A stretch of DNA of 64,000 bases, taken from contig NZ_VEHL01000005.1 of NCBI RefSeq assembly GCF_007679965.1, positions 62,001 to 126,000 of the forward strand, in the 5' to 3' direction. The translations under genes and the position numbers were made by a program. This document shows positions 36,578-43,041 of the stretch, one piece after another. The stretch comes from Bordetella genomosp. 13 (GTDB lineage Bacteria; Pseudomonadota; Gammaproteobacteria; Burkholderiales; Burkholderiaceae_B). Position 1 is the first letter of the stretch, and every line of letters starts with the position of its first letter. The notes below the pieces were generated by a model. That model saw only the letters and a list, made by a program, of their open reading frames with translations, searched no databases and was not told the origin of the DNA.

Positions 36578-37075
36578 CTAGCGCCAAGCCTGCTTGAGCC
36601 TGCCTGGTCGGGTAGTTCTCATTAGTTGCAGAATTGATGGGTTCGCATCTTTCAGCGTGCTCAAGTCCGCGGCGAAACCATATTCCTCATGGAGCGCAAG
36701 GGCGACGGCACAGGACCGTGAGAATCCGCCTTCGCAATGAACGACCACCGAGATGTATTCGTTCGGCAGTAACTCCATGAAGTGCCATATGGCCTGCGCA
36801 TCAGCCTTGGTGAAGCTGTAGGCCAACCGTGCTCGGGCCCTCATCGGCAAGTCTGGATTCAGGAAGTCGACGTCCGCAAAGCTCAGACGCAGAAGAGGGC
36901 CAAAGCCATCAAGGTTCGCTGGCTCACTACCGGGGGTCGTGATGGAGATGACCGCGATGTTAGGCAGCCGCGGGAGCCGCTCTGCATCCGCACGGGATAG
37001 CGCGGTGACGGTGCGTAGGCCTAGCGGTCCCGCCTTGTAAAGCTGGTCTACGACCTTCAGGAAGCGCCGGCTCAT
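36578..37075 (-). CDS. Predicted protein tyrosine/dual-specificity phosphatase
   Basis: 165 residues. VVVHCEGGFSRSCAVALAL contains the CX5R phosphatase loop, Cys114 to Arg120, preceded by His113 and followed by Ser121 as in DSP-type enzymes. A candidate general acid Asp lies in FADVDFLNPD (~67-76). The start codon overlaps the stop of the upstream 120-codon gene by four bases, so the two are translationally coupled. It may dephosphorylate a protein or RNA/nucleotide end; the substrate is not inferable. It is the last gene of an uncharacterised three-gene operon. Confidence 0.7.
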   Translation of the reverse strand: MSRRFLKVVDQLYKAGPLGLRTVTALSRADAERLPRLPNIAVISITTPGSEPANLDGFGPLLRLSFADVDFLNPDLPMRARARLAYSFTKADAQAIWHFMELLPNEYISVVVHCEGGFSRSCAVALALHEEYGFAADLSTLKDANPSILQLMRTTRPGRLKQAWR

Positions 37076-37434
37076 TTGGTTTCGGCAGCTCGAGAATTCT
37101 GTGCCCGAGCCGCCAAGCCATCGAGCGCTGCCTGCACACGGCTTTTCACGCGCGGCAGCGGCTCTTGGTCTAGCTTGAGCAAGGCTTCAATGTCTCGCTG
37201 TGTCATGCTGTCATGACAAGTCGATGGCCAATCAGGGATGCCGAGCTCTTGTGCAACCTGGCGCATCACCCAGGCTGTCTCGTCGTAGGAAAAGCCCCAA
37301 TCTGCAGATTTGAGGTGTGACTCAACGGCTGATAGCAGCGAGTTGGCATCCAGGGTAGGGGGCTGGGCCTGTTTGTGCCGACAGGACGCGACAAGCTGCT
37401 CAACGATATCGTGGCAGGCAAGGTAGCGCGCCAT
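37072..37434 (-). CDS. Hypothetical protein coupled to the phosphatase; probable 5' frameshift
   Basis: 120 residues from the ATG at 37432-37434, which lacks a ribosome site. Immediately upstream, a different frame (ATG at 37565) encodes a protein-like segment ending QPKVLVRLDEHGDYVAGPAL before losing coding character exactly where this frame begins. One gene of about 160 codons broken by a single-base shift near 37440 would explain both. The known part is helical (RYLACHDIVEQLVASCRHK and YDETAWVMRQVAQELGIPDW). No family recognised. Confidence 0.5.
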   Translation of the reverse strand: MARYLACHDIVEQLVASCRHKQAQPPTLDANSLLSAVESHLKSADWGFSYDETAWVMRQVAQELGIPDWPSTCHDSMTQRDIEALLKLDQEPLPRVKSRVQAALDGLAARAQNSRAAETK

Positions 37435-37614
37435 GTTGTCGTCAACGCTGGGCCGGCAACGTAGTCTCCATGCTCATCTAGACGTACAAGCACTTTCGGC
37501 TGGTTGCCAGGAACACTACCCTGTTCAATAGGGAAGTCTGCTGGGATAGATTGCGATTGACGCATTGGAGTCTCTGGATGGATATGCGGCAAGGGTTTGG
37601 CTTGCAGTGCTGCG

Positions 37615-38229
37615 CTACTTTAGGCGCCTGGGCGATTCATCCGCCGGGCTAACAGTGCGACCGCCCTTTTTGACAACACCGTTGGGGTTGAAGCATCGCT
37701 CGCAGTACGCATAGTTCAAGGTTTTGCTTGTCCCTTTACATCCACAGACAGGGCATCGATTGGTGGAGTATTCCCGCGCCATATAGGTGAGGCCCTCGAT
37801 GCAGTCTTCGACCGGCTGGTCTTGCAGGTACCCCGAGCCCATGCTGATGATGAGTGAACAATTGGAGTCTCGAACGTCAGTGCAAAACGGGACCACAGGT
37901 TTTGCGCTACTCGGTGCTCCAGGATGCTTCAACAAGAGCCGGTCCATCGCCAAGATGTCTTCGAGGCGACCTTCCGGCTGGCCCCATAACTGCCAGAGCA
38001 CCTCTTCTAGCGAGCTGGCCGTGTCCTCGATGATGTTCATCCAACCCCCAGGGCATTGAAAGCCGATGAACGCCAAGTTGCAGGGGTACAGGTCTTTGTG
38101 CCGCAAGGCCCTGAAGAGCAGCGGATACTGGTCGACCAGCACCTCCTGCTTTGTAATCGCGTGGTAGCGATTGTCGACCGCGCGAATCGGCGCGTCCGGA
38201 TGGCGAGACGAAAAGGGTATCTCTTTCAC
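37615..38229 (-). CDS. Hypothetical protein with C-terminal zinc ribbon
   Basis: 204 residues from a GTG at 38227-38229. The C-terminus has CPVCGCKG and, 16 residues on, YCERC, a four-cysteine zinc-ribbon arrangement. The N-terminal ~150 residues (with LYPCNLAFIGFQCPGGWMNI) match no family I know. It is the first gene of the minus-strand operon with the 120-residue protein and the phosphatase. It diverges from the first XRE regulator gene, whose operators at 38334-38381 lie in the shared intergenic region. Confidence 0.55.
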   Translation of the reverse strand: MKEIPFSSRHPDAPIRAVDNRYHAITKQEVLVDQYPLLFRALRHKDLYPCNLAFIGFQCPGGWMNIIEDTASSLEEVLWQLWGQPEGRLEDILAMDRLLLKHPGAPSSAKPVVPFCTDVRDSNCSLIISMGSGYLQDQPVEDCIEGLTYMAREYSTNRCPVCGCKGTSKTLNYAYCERCFNPNGVVKKGGRTVSPADESPRRLK

Positions 38230-38333
38230 GTGGGCAGTCTTGAACAGAGCGACGATGAGGGTGCCAAGCTCAGGTGAAGCGCACGGATTGCGTTGCGGTG
38301 AGGCAGCTGCTACCGAGGGAGGGCACCTAAATT

Positions 38334-38348
38334 CTACGAATTACGTAG
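38334..38348. promoter_or_regulatory. XRE operator candidate O1 (CTACG-AATTA-CGTAG)
   Basis: Perfect 5+5+5 palindrome in the divergent promoter region between the zinc-ribbon gene and the first XRE gene. Same core as at 24255 and 38772. Confidence 0.65.
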
Positions 38349-38366
38349 GGAGTTTTCAACCGGAAA

Positions 38367-38381
38367 CTACGATATTCGAAG
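38367..38381. promoter_or_regulatory. XRE operator candidate O2 (CTACG-ATATT-CGAAG)
   Basis: One-mismatch copy of the same palindrome, centred 33 bp (about three helical turns) from O1 and ending one base before the ATG of the first XRE gene. Confidence 0.5.
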
Positions 38382-38382
38382 A

Positions 38383-38715
38383 ATGAAAAAAGAACCTCTG
38401 ACATTGGTTGGCCGACGCCTAAGAGCCGCCCGACTTGCTGCCGGGGTGCCCCAGGACCAGTTGGGTGTCGCCGTTGGAATCGACGAAGAAGCTGCCAGCG
38501 CACGCATCAGTCGCTACGAGACAGGGGTCCACGAGCCTGCCCATCAAATCGTCGATTTGCTGGCACAAGCGCTCAACGTGCCCACCGCGTACATCTACTG
38601 TGCAGATGACGAACTGGCGGATGTCATTCTGGCCTGGCATAGGATGTCGGCAACGAAGAGACGGAAGCTATCTGCATTCTTAAAGTCGCTTGAGCCCTCA
38701 GCGAGTGAAGGATGA
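38383..38715 (+). CDS. XRE-family regulator, first of a tandem paralogous pair
   Basis: 110 residues. Helix-turn-helix: RLAAGVPQDQLGVAVGIDEE then ISRYETGVHEPAHQIVDLLA. The C-terminal half has AYIYCADDELADVIL and ends with an RRKLSAFLKSLE helix. It shares organisation and several exact blocks (ETGVxEP/ESGVxEP, YCADDELA) with the next gene, so the two arose by tandem duplication. The ATG follows operator copy O2 by one base, so binding would block transcription or translation start. Expected to repress its own gene and the divergent operon. Confidence 0.8.
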   Translation: MKKEPLTLVGRRLRAARLAAGVPQDQLGVAVGIDEEAASARISRYETGVHEPAHQIVDLLAQALNVPTAYIYCADDELADVILAWHRMSATKRRKLSAFLKSLEPSASEG

Positions 38716-38770
38716 GAGGCCGTGGCGGGGGGGCATCGACTGAAACCCTCCGTAGACACCTCATGGAAAA

Positions 38771-38787
38771 CCTACGACAATCGTAGG
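38771..38787. promoter_or_regulatory. XRE operator candidate O3 (CCTACG-ACAAT-CGTAGG)
   Basis: Perfect 6+5+6 palindrome abutting the ATG codons (38788, 38791) of the second XRE gene, in the same relative position as O2 to the first. Confidence 0.65.
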
Positions 38788-38790
38788 ATG

Positions 38791-39108
38791 ATGGGCAAAC
38801 TAGCTATGACCATTGGCCTGCGCCTACGGGAATGCAGGCTTACTGCGGGTCTTTCTCAAGAAGACCTTGGGATAGCAATCGGCATTGACCGGAACTTGGC
38901 TGGCGCTACGATTGACCGCTATGAGTCCGGTGTAATTGAGCCGCAAAGTGATGTCGTCATCTCGCTAGCGAATGCGATGGGTGTCCGTAGGGCTTACTTC
39001 TACTGTGCGGACGATGAACTCGCTCAAATCCTAATGAAATGGGAGAGAGTAGAGCCTGACGTGCACTGCAGGCTCACCTCTTTCATCAACGTCCTGGAGA
39101 AGGAGTAG
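38791..39108 (+). CDS. XRE-family regulator, second of the tandem pair
   Basis: 105 residues from the ATG at 38791, chosen because its N-terminus then aligns with the first paralogue (an ATG one codon earlier is equally possible). Helix-turn-helix: RLTAGLSQEDLGIAIGIDRN then IDRYESGVIEPQSDVVISLA, followed by AYFYCADDELAQILMKWE. The palindrome O3 ends directly before the start codon, leaving no room for a normal ribosome site, so leaderless translation or a start further upstream should be considered. Confidence 0.78.
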   Translation: MGKLAMTIGLRLRECRLTAGLSQEDLGIAIGIDRNLAGATIDRYESGVIEPQSDVVISLANAMGVRRAYFYCADDELAQILMKWERVEPDVHCRLTSFINVLEKE

Positions 39109-39505
39109 GGATACAGCGTCGGCATGCGCTTTGCCTAGTAGAGCCGAGCGGCGTTAGCCGAGTGGGGTATTGTCGTCTTCGCTGAGTCAATCACTATGCG
39201 TTTAGCTGAGGCGCTCTATGGATGCGCTACGTCAACACCGCTCCCCTGGATGCGGGCGCCGCAGGCGCAGCTTTCAAGGTTGGCTGTCGTCGCAGCGCGT
39301 CGGTTGCCCTCCGGTACTGGCAAGCAAGATGCATTCTCGTGTTTCCGAGCTGCCTTACAAGGAGAGGGGCAAGGTAGCGGGGCTCTACTTTGTTTAAAAA
39401 AGCACATAGATATATATAGAATTTGATGGGCTGAAGGTCCGAGCGCGGTACCGGTAGAAAGTGCGCCCAAACAAGCGGTGTTTCCTGTGGAGAGGTTCGC
39501 CTCTA

Positions 39506-39569
39506 GCGAACCATTTCTACAGGGTTGCGAACCAATTCTTCAGCCCTGGGCGAACCAATTCTTCAGTCC
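39506..39569. repeat. Three tandem iterons (candidate oriV)
   Basis: GCGAACCAATTCTTCAG begins at 39527 and 39550, and a diverged copy (GCGAACCATTTCTACAG) at 39506; spacing is 21 and 23 bp. They lie 4 bp downstream of the repC-like gene end. In IncQ plasmids RepC binds ~20-bp tandem iterons in oriV, so this is the natural binding site. The remainder of 39109-39505 has no gene. Confidence 0.7.
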
Positions 39570-39572
39570 GCC

Positions 39573-40418
39573 CTAGTGTCGGAGTGAGTTGCTGACGGGC
39601 TTGCGCGGCCTACGGATGTCGAACATGCCGGGGCTGGGCTCATCGACTTGCCAACCGATTGTCGGAAGTTCCTTCAAGGCGTCTTGAACCGCCCGCTGCC
39701 GCTTGCGCTGGGCTGCGGCCGACGATGCTGCCCCGTCGCCATAGGCATATGAGCAAAGACGCTGCAGTCCGACGCTGTTTTCAACCCCCTGATTTATCCA
39801 ATGTAGCCGGTGGTGCAGGAGACGGGCGACCCCAGACTTCAGACGATGGACCTCGTCCATACGTGTGCTGACAAAGCCCCCCTTCTGAAGTATCGCTTCC
39901 GTAGATAGGGGATTCAGGGCGATGGAAATACGGCCGGTTCGGGACTCTATGCCACGCTCAGCGATTAGATGGAAGGAGCCTTCAAAGCCAGGTCGTTCGA
40001 CTGCGACTTCCACTTTGGACAGTCGAAGCAGCGATTCCGTCATCTGGCGATAGTTGAACCCGCAGTCCTTCGCAAATCCTGCTGTTTCCGCCAGTGTTCC
40101 GAGGGAGAACGTCGTCGCGATAACTTTGGAGGTGGCGGCTTGTCCCGTGAGGCGAAGCTGTGGTCTTATCGCGATGGCAGCGCTCATCATGCTTTTCACA
40201 TCTACCCGTCCTTGGGTCGAGAGAGCCACGACGCCCTGGAATACGCGTAGGTCCCTTGAGTCCAAGGGGTCGGGGCCAGTGAAGCGCACTAGGCTAGCTG
40301 AGGTTCCGAAAGTGGCATCCAGGACCGTCTGCTTGCGCTCGCCCGGCGCGAGGCTTCGGAACAGTCCGTGTGCGTGGATGATGGACTGAGCCATCTTTGC
40401 ATGCTTGGGAGTTTGCAT
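39573..40418 (-). CDS. repC: IncQ-type replication initiator RepC
   Basis: 281 residues, the size of RSF1010 RepC. Characteristic blocks are HGLFRSLAPGERKQTVLDAT, VRFTGPDPLDSRDLRVFQGV, SIALNPLSTEAIL, MDEVHRLKSGVARLLHHRLH and a C-terminal DALKELPTIGWQVDEPSPG then FDIRRP, all parallel to RSF1010 RepC as I remember it. RepC recognises iterons and opens the origin. Iteron-like repeats follow the gene. It is translationally coupled to the AlpA-like gene upstream (TGATG overlap). No RepA helicase or RepB primase of the IncQ type is seen; the ColE2-type Rep could supply priming. Confidence 0.85.
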   Translation of the reverse strand: MQTPKHAKMAQSIIHAHGLFRSLAPGERKQTVLDATFGTSASLVRFTGPDPLDSRDLRVFQGVVALSTQGRVDVKSMMSAAIAIRPQLRLTGQAATSKVIATTFSLGTLAETAGFAKDCGFNYRQMTESLLRLSKVEVAVERPGFEGSFHLIAERGIESRTGRISIALNPLSTEAILQKGGFVSTRMDEVHRLKSGVARLLHHRLHWINQGVENSVGLQRLCSYAYGDGAASSAAAQRKRQRAVQDALKELPTIGWQVDEPSPGMFDIRRPRKPVSNSLRH

Positions 40419-40741
40419 CAGGTGCTCCGCTTTCCATCTTTTTCGGTCGAGAGGCCGAGTTGGCGGCTACGTCGCAACTGTTCGGCTTTCGTGGGGCGAC
40501 CTCGTCGCGCTACCCGGGGGATGTCATCTCGTCGAGCCATATCCGCTCGGGATACGCAGGGGGACGCCGCTTCGGCCTGTGATGTAAGCCAGGTTCGGAC
40601 ATCCTCAGGGTGATAGCGCACCATCCCGCCGACCTTCATGCATGGGGGCAATGTGTCCCCCCGCGTTCTGCGGTTGTAGATGGTCTGAACGGAAATGCCT
40701 AGCAAGGTTGCCAGTTGCACGGGGGAGAGTAGGGGTTCCAT
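40418..40741 (-). CDS. AlpA/excisionase-like helix-turn-helix protein
   Basis: 107 residues. The N-terminal half is an HTH_17/MerR-type domain: LSPVQLATLLGISVQTIYNR then GGMVRYHPEDVRTWL. The C-terminal ~45 residues are basic (RRGRPTKAEQLRRSR), fitting DNA contact. It is the first gene of the repC operon, a position held by a small repressor in IncQ plasmids, and sits 250 bp from the island end, where excisionases often bind. It could be a repressor, an excisionase or both. A perfect palindrome lies 18 bp upstream. Confidence 0.72.
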   Translation of the reverse strand: MEPLLSPVQLATLLGISVQTIYNRRTRGDTLPPCMKVGGMVRYHPEDVRTWLTSQAEAASPCVSRADMARRDDIPRVARRGRPTKAEQLRRSRQLGLSTEKDGKRST

Positions 40742-40759
40742 CGACGTTCCTTCTGTGGC

Positions 40760-40775
40760 ACTGGCACATGCCAGT
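40760..40775. promoter_or_regulatory. Operator candidate of the AlpA-repC operon
   Basis: ACTGGCA-CA-TGCCAGT is a perfect 7+2+7 palindrome 18 bp upstream of the AlpA-like start, fitting autorepression of the replication operon. Confidence 0.55.
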
Positions 40776-40867
40776 AATAGAGTGTAGGTAAGTCAGAGGA
40801 CCATGATTTGCGTGCAGCAGTCCCGGGAGGCTGCGGTAGGCGTAGAATCGGCGCCGGCACTCCTCAT

Positions 40868-40914
40868 GTTTGACCGCACTTTGACCGCACTGACCGCAGT
40901 AAAGTGCGGTCAGT
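40868..40914 (+). repeat. Arm-type repeats and inverted repeat at the distal island end
   Basis: 40868-40892 matches 16048-16072 at 24 of 25 bases. The unit GACCGCA occurs three times in direct orientation, and the last forms a perfect 10-bp-arm inverted repeat (ACTGACCGCA-GTAAAG-TGCGGTCAGT, 40889-40914). Located 80-126 bp inside the core repeat. Confidence 0.65.
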
Positions 40915-40993
40915 AGCGGTAAGCGTCGGTAGGTTAAGTGGCTGATTTGCCTGGGATTTCTGAAAAACTGGTTCCAAACAAAGGACCCTAAAA

Positions 40994-41042
40994 CGGACTC
41001 TTAATCCGTAGGTCGAGTGTTCGAGCCACTCACAGCCCACCA
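40994..41042 (+). repeat. Attachment-site direct repeat, distal end (tRNA-Lys 3' remnant)
   Basis: Identical to 15935-15983 over 49 bp; it lacks the D-arm and 5' acceptor half, so it is not a functional tRNA. Confidence 0.93.
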
Positions 41043-41060
41043 AAATTCGCACGTAGATCA

Positions 41061-41089
41061 AGCCCTTACGGATTATTGCCGTAGGGGCT
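41061..41089 (+). terminator. Original chromosomal terminator of tRNA-Lys
   Basis: AGCCCTTACGG pairs with CCGTAGGGGCT (one G-T wobble), followed by a T-rich CTTCTTT. Its place just after the tRNA remnant indicates that it belonged to the tRNA before the island inserted. Confidence 0.7.
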
Positions 41090-41197
41090 TCTTCTTTGCG
41101 TGGCCCTTTCTTCGCGTATCCCTTCTATCGCCTTGTGTTTTCAGCCTGAAACGGTCGGAATCGCAGGCTAGGATCCGCGGCAGGCGGATTGATATGT

Positions 41198-41217
41198 CTT
41201 ACCCAAATTTGAGTAAG
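41198..41217. promoter_or_regulatory. 20-bp near-perfect palindrome
   Basis: CTTACCCAAATTTGAGTAAG is symmetric except for one base pair and lies just upstream of the structured-RNA candidate at 41237. The dyad looks like a regulator binding site, but no gene starts nearby until 41679. Confidence 0.5.
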
Positions 41218-41236
41218 CTTCGATCAGATAGATGCA

Positions 41237-41345
41237 ACGGGGCCTGAAAAGGCGTCCAGCCGCCCCCTGGCAACAGGGTCCAGCCGTGCTGGTTCAAGAG
41301 CACCCGCGATTCATGAGGCCCCGTTCCACGGGGCCTCGCCTTTTC
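41237..41345 (+). ncRNA. Candidate structured RNA or attenuator ending in a terminator
   Basis: The 636 bp after the island (41043-41678) have no protein gene. 41315-41337 is a perfect GAGGCCCCG-TTCCA-CGGGGCCTC stem followed by GCCTTTTC. Its 5' arm can alternatively pair with ACGGGGCCT at 41237-41245, and GAAAAGGCG (41246-41254) is complementary to CGCCTTTTC (41337-41345). Smaller stems (CCCTG/CAGGG, CAGC/GCTG) lie between. This suggests a small RNA or a riboregulator with alternative folds. No clear promoter was identified. Confidence 0.4.
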
Positions 41346-41678
41346 TGCAGCCCAGCTAGCGCCGAAGATGGTGGGCGGGGTCGCGTAGCGGCTCTCCGCG
41401 TGCCACTTTGGCCGCCATCACCTGAAAACGAATTCTGCCTTTCCGATCGTGTGGCACACCCGGCCCCGGTGGTCGAAACAGAAGGCACGCGGCACCTCTC
41501 GATGGTCAAGGATCAGGCGGTCATGGCCCATGCTATCGAAGTCGAGAGCTTGGTCTCCCTTCGATCCGAACGAGACGCAGTGGGCGTTCTCTTTTGCCGC
41601 GGACCGCTCCGTACCGGTTCCGGCCAATGGTGTATGGTTGATCGACAGGCCACGTCGTGACAAACCAGGAGGACACCA

Positions 41679-42086
41679 ATGAAAGTCCAGGGCCAATGCC
41701 ACTGCGGCGCAATCCGCTACGAGGCGCAGGTGCAGCCGGGCTCGATGCGGATCTGCCATTGCCTCGACTGCCAGGTCATGTCGGGCTCGGCGTTTCGCAC
41801 GAACATCTCCGCGCCCGCCGAGACGTTCCGGCTGCTGCAAGGCGAGCCGCGCCACTACGTGAAGACCGCCAACAGCGGCACGCAGCGCGTCACCGGGTTC
41901 TGCGCGGAATGCGGCACGCAGCTCTACGCCACCGAATCCGGTACGCCGAAGCGGTATTCGCTGCGGGTCGGCACGCTGGCGCAGCGCGACGAGGTGGGCG
42001 GTCCGCAGGCGCAGATCTGGACGCGGCGCCGGGTCGGCTGGATGCCGCCGCTGGACGGCGTGGGCGAGACCGAAGAGCAGCCGTAG
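41679..42086 (+). CDS. GFA family protein (glutathione-dependent formaldehyde-activating enzyme-like)
   Basis: 135 residues from the ATG at 41679 (AGGAGG upstream). The zinc-binding cysteines of the GFA/CENP-V domain are all visible: GQCHCGAIRYEA (Cys7, Cys9), RICHCLDCQVMSGS and GFCAECGTQLYA. The family binds zinc and covers Gfa, CENP-V-like and many uncharacterised small enzymes. No formaldehyde pathway gene is nearby, so activity is open. Confidence 0.9.
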   Translation: MKVQGQCHCGAIRYEAQVQPGSMRICHCLDCQVMSGSAFRTNISAPAETFRLLQGEPRHYVKTANSGTQRVTGFCAECGTQLYATESGTPKRYSLRVGTLAQRDEVGGPQAQIWTRRRVGWMPPLDGVGETEEQP

Positions 42087-42365
42087 CCTGCATTCCAGCT
42101 TGCTGATTGAAGCAGGGTCGTGCCGGCCTGGCACGAGGCCCGCGGCCGTGGGCGGCGTTCCAGGCGCTCCTGGTTTGAAGCGGGACGGTGCGGCCCTGGG
42201 CACAAGGCGCGCTCCTCCGCTCGGGGTAAACCCGCGACGCCGCCACATGCGCACGTCCACACCCTCCCGCCTGTCGCTTGCGGTCAATCCCAGTGCGCGC
42301 CCTGGCAAGGCGAGCGGTCCCCGCGCCGCTAACAATACCGGCACCCCCACCGCGTCCGGCCTGCC

Positions 42366-42992
42366 ATGATCACGCTCCACGACCATCCCCGTTCCGGCAA
42401 CTGCTACAAGGTGCGCCTGTTCCTGTCGCTGATCGGCGTGCCCTGTCGGCGCGAGTTCGTCGACGTGCTGGCGCGCAAGAACCAGACTGAGGCGTACGAG
42501 CGCATCAGCGCGTGGCGGCAGGTGCCCGCCATCGAGGACGATGGCCTGGCGCTGTGGGACAGCCAGGCGATCCTGCTGTACCTGGCCCAGAAGCACGCGC
42601 CGCAATGGCTGGCGCCGCTGCCGCACAGCGGCCAGATGCACGCGTGGCTGTCGGTGTCGTCCAACGAGATCGCCAACAGCCTGCAGCCCCTGCGCCTGAC
42701 GCGCGTGGTCAGCCACGCCGAGGCCGCGCACCATCTGGGCGTGAGCGAAGACATGCTGGATCTGGCGGGGCTGCAACGGCGCACCGACCGCCTGCTGAAC
42801 CAGCTGGAAAAGCGGCTTGCCGCGCACGAGTGGCTGGCCGGCGTACGCAGCGTTGCCGACCTGGCCTGCTATGGCTACCTGTCGCTGGCCGAAGAGGCCG
42901 GGATCGATATGCGCGCCTATCCGGCGCTGTCCGCCTGGCGCGGGCGCATCGAGCAATTGCCCGGCTACATCCCGCCGGGCCACCCCGGCTGA
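42366..42992 (+). CDS. Glutathione S-transferase family protein
   Basis: 208 residues. The N-terminal thioredoxin-like domain shows HPRSGNCYKVRLFLSLIG with the candidate catalytic Ser/Cys region, the cis-Pro motif RQVPAIEDDGLALWDSQAIL, and the helical C-terminal domain with RSVADLACYGYLSLAEEAGI. It conjugates glutathione to, or reduces, an unknown electrophile. 50 bp upstream of the MHS transporter gene, possibly in one transcript. Confidence 0.9.
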   Translation: MITLHDHPRSGNCYKVRLFLSLIGVPCRREFVDVLARKNQTEAYERISAWRQVPAIEDDGLALWDSQAILLYLAQKHAPQWLAPLPHSGQMHAWLSVSSNEIANSLQPLRLTRVVSHAEAAHHLGVSEDMLDLAGLQRRTDRLLNQLEKRLAAHEWLAGVRSVADLACYGYLSLAEEAGIDMRAYPALSAWRGRIEQLPGYIPPGHPG

Positions 42993-43041
42993 GCCGCCCG
43001 CGCGCCACCCATACCAACAACAACATCACATCGAGGAAAAC

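Noticed and set aside
39506-39569. Possible CRISPR array
   Set aside because: Only three units of about 17 bp with 4-6-bp gaps, no spacers and no cas genes; the position next to repC fits iterons.
40994-41042. Second functional tRNA-Lys
   Set aside because: Only the anticodon-to-CCA part is present; the 5' acceptor strand and D-arm are missing.
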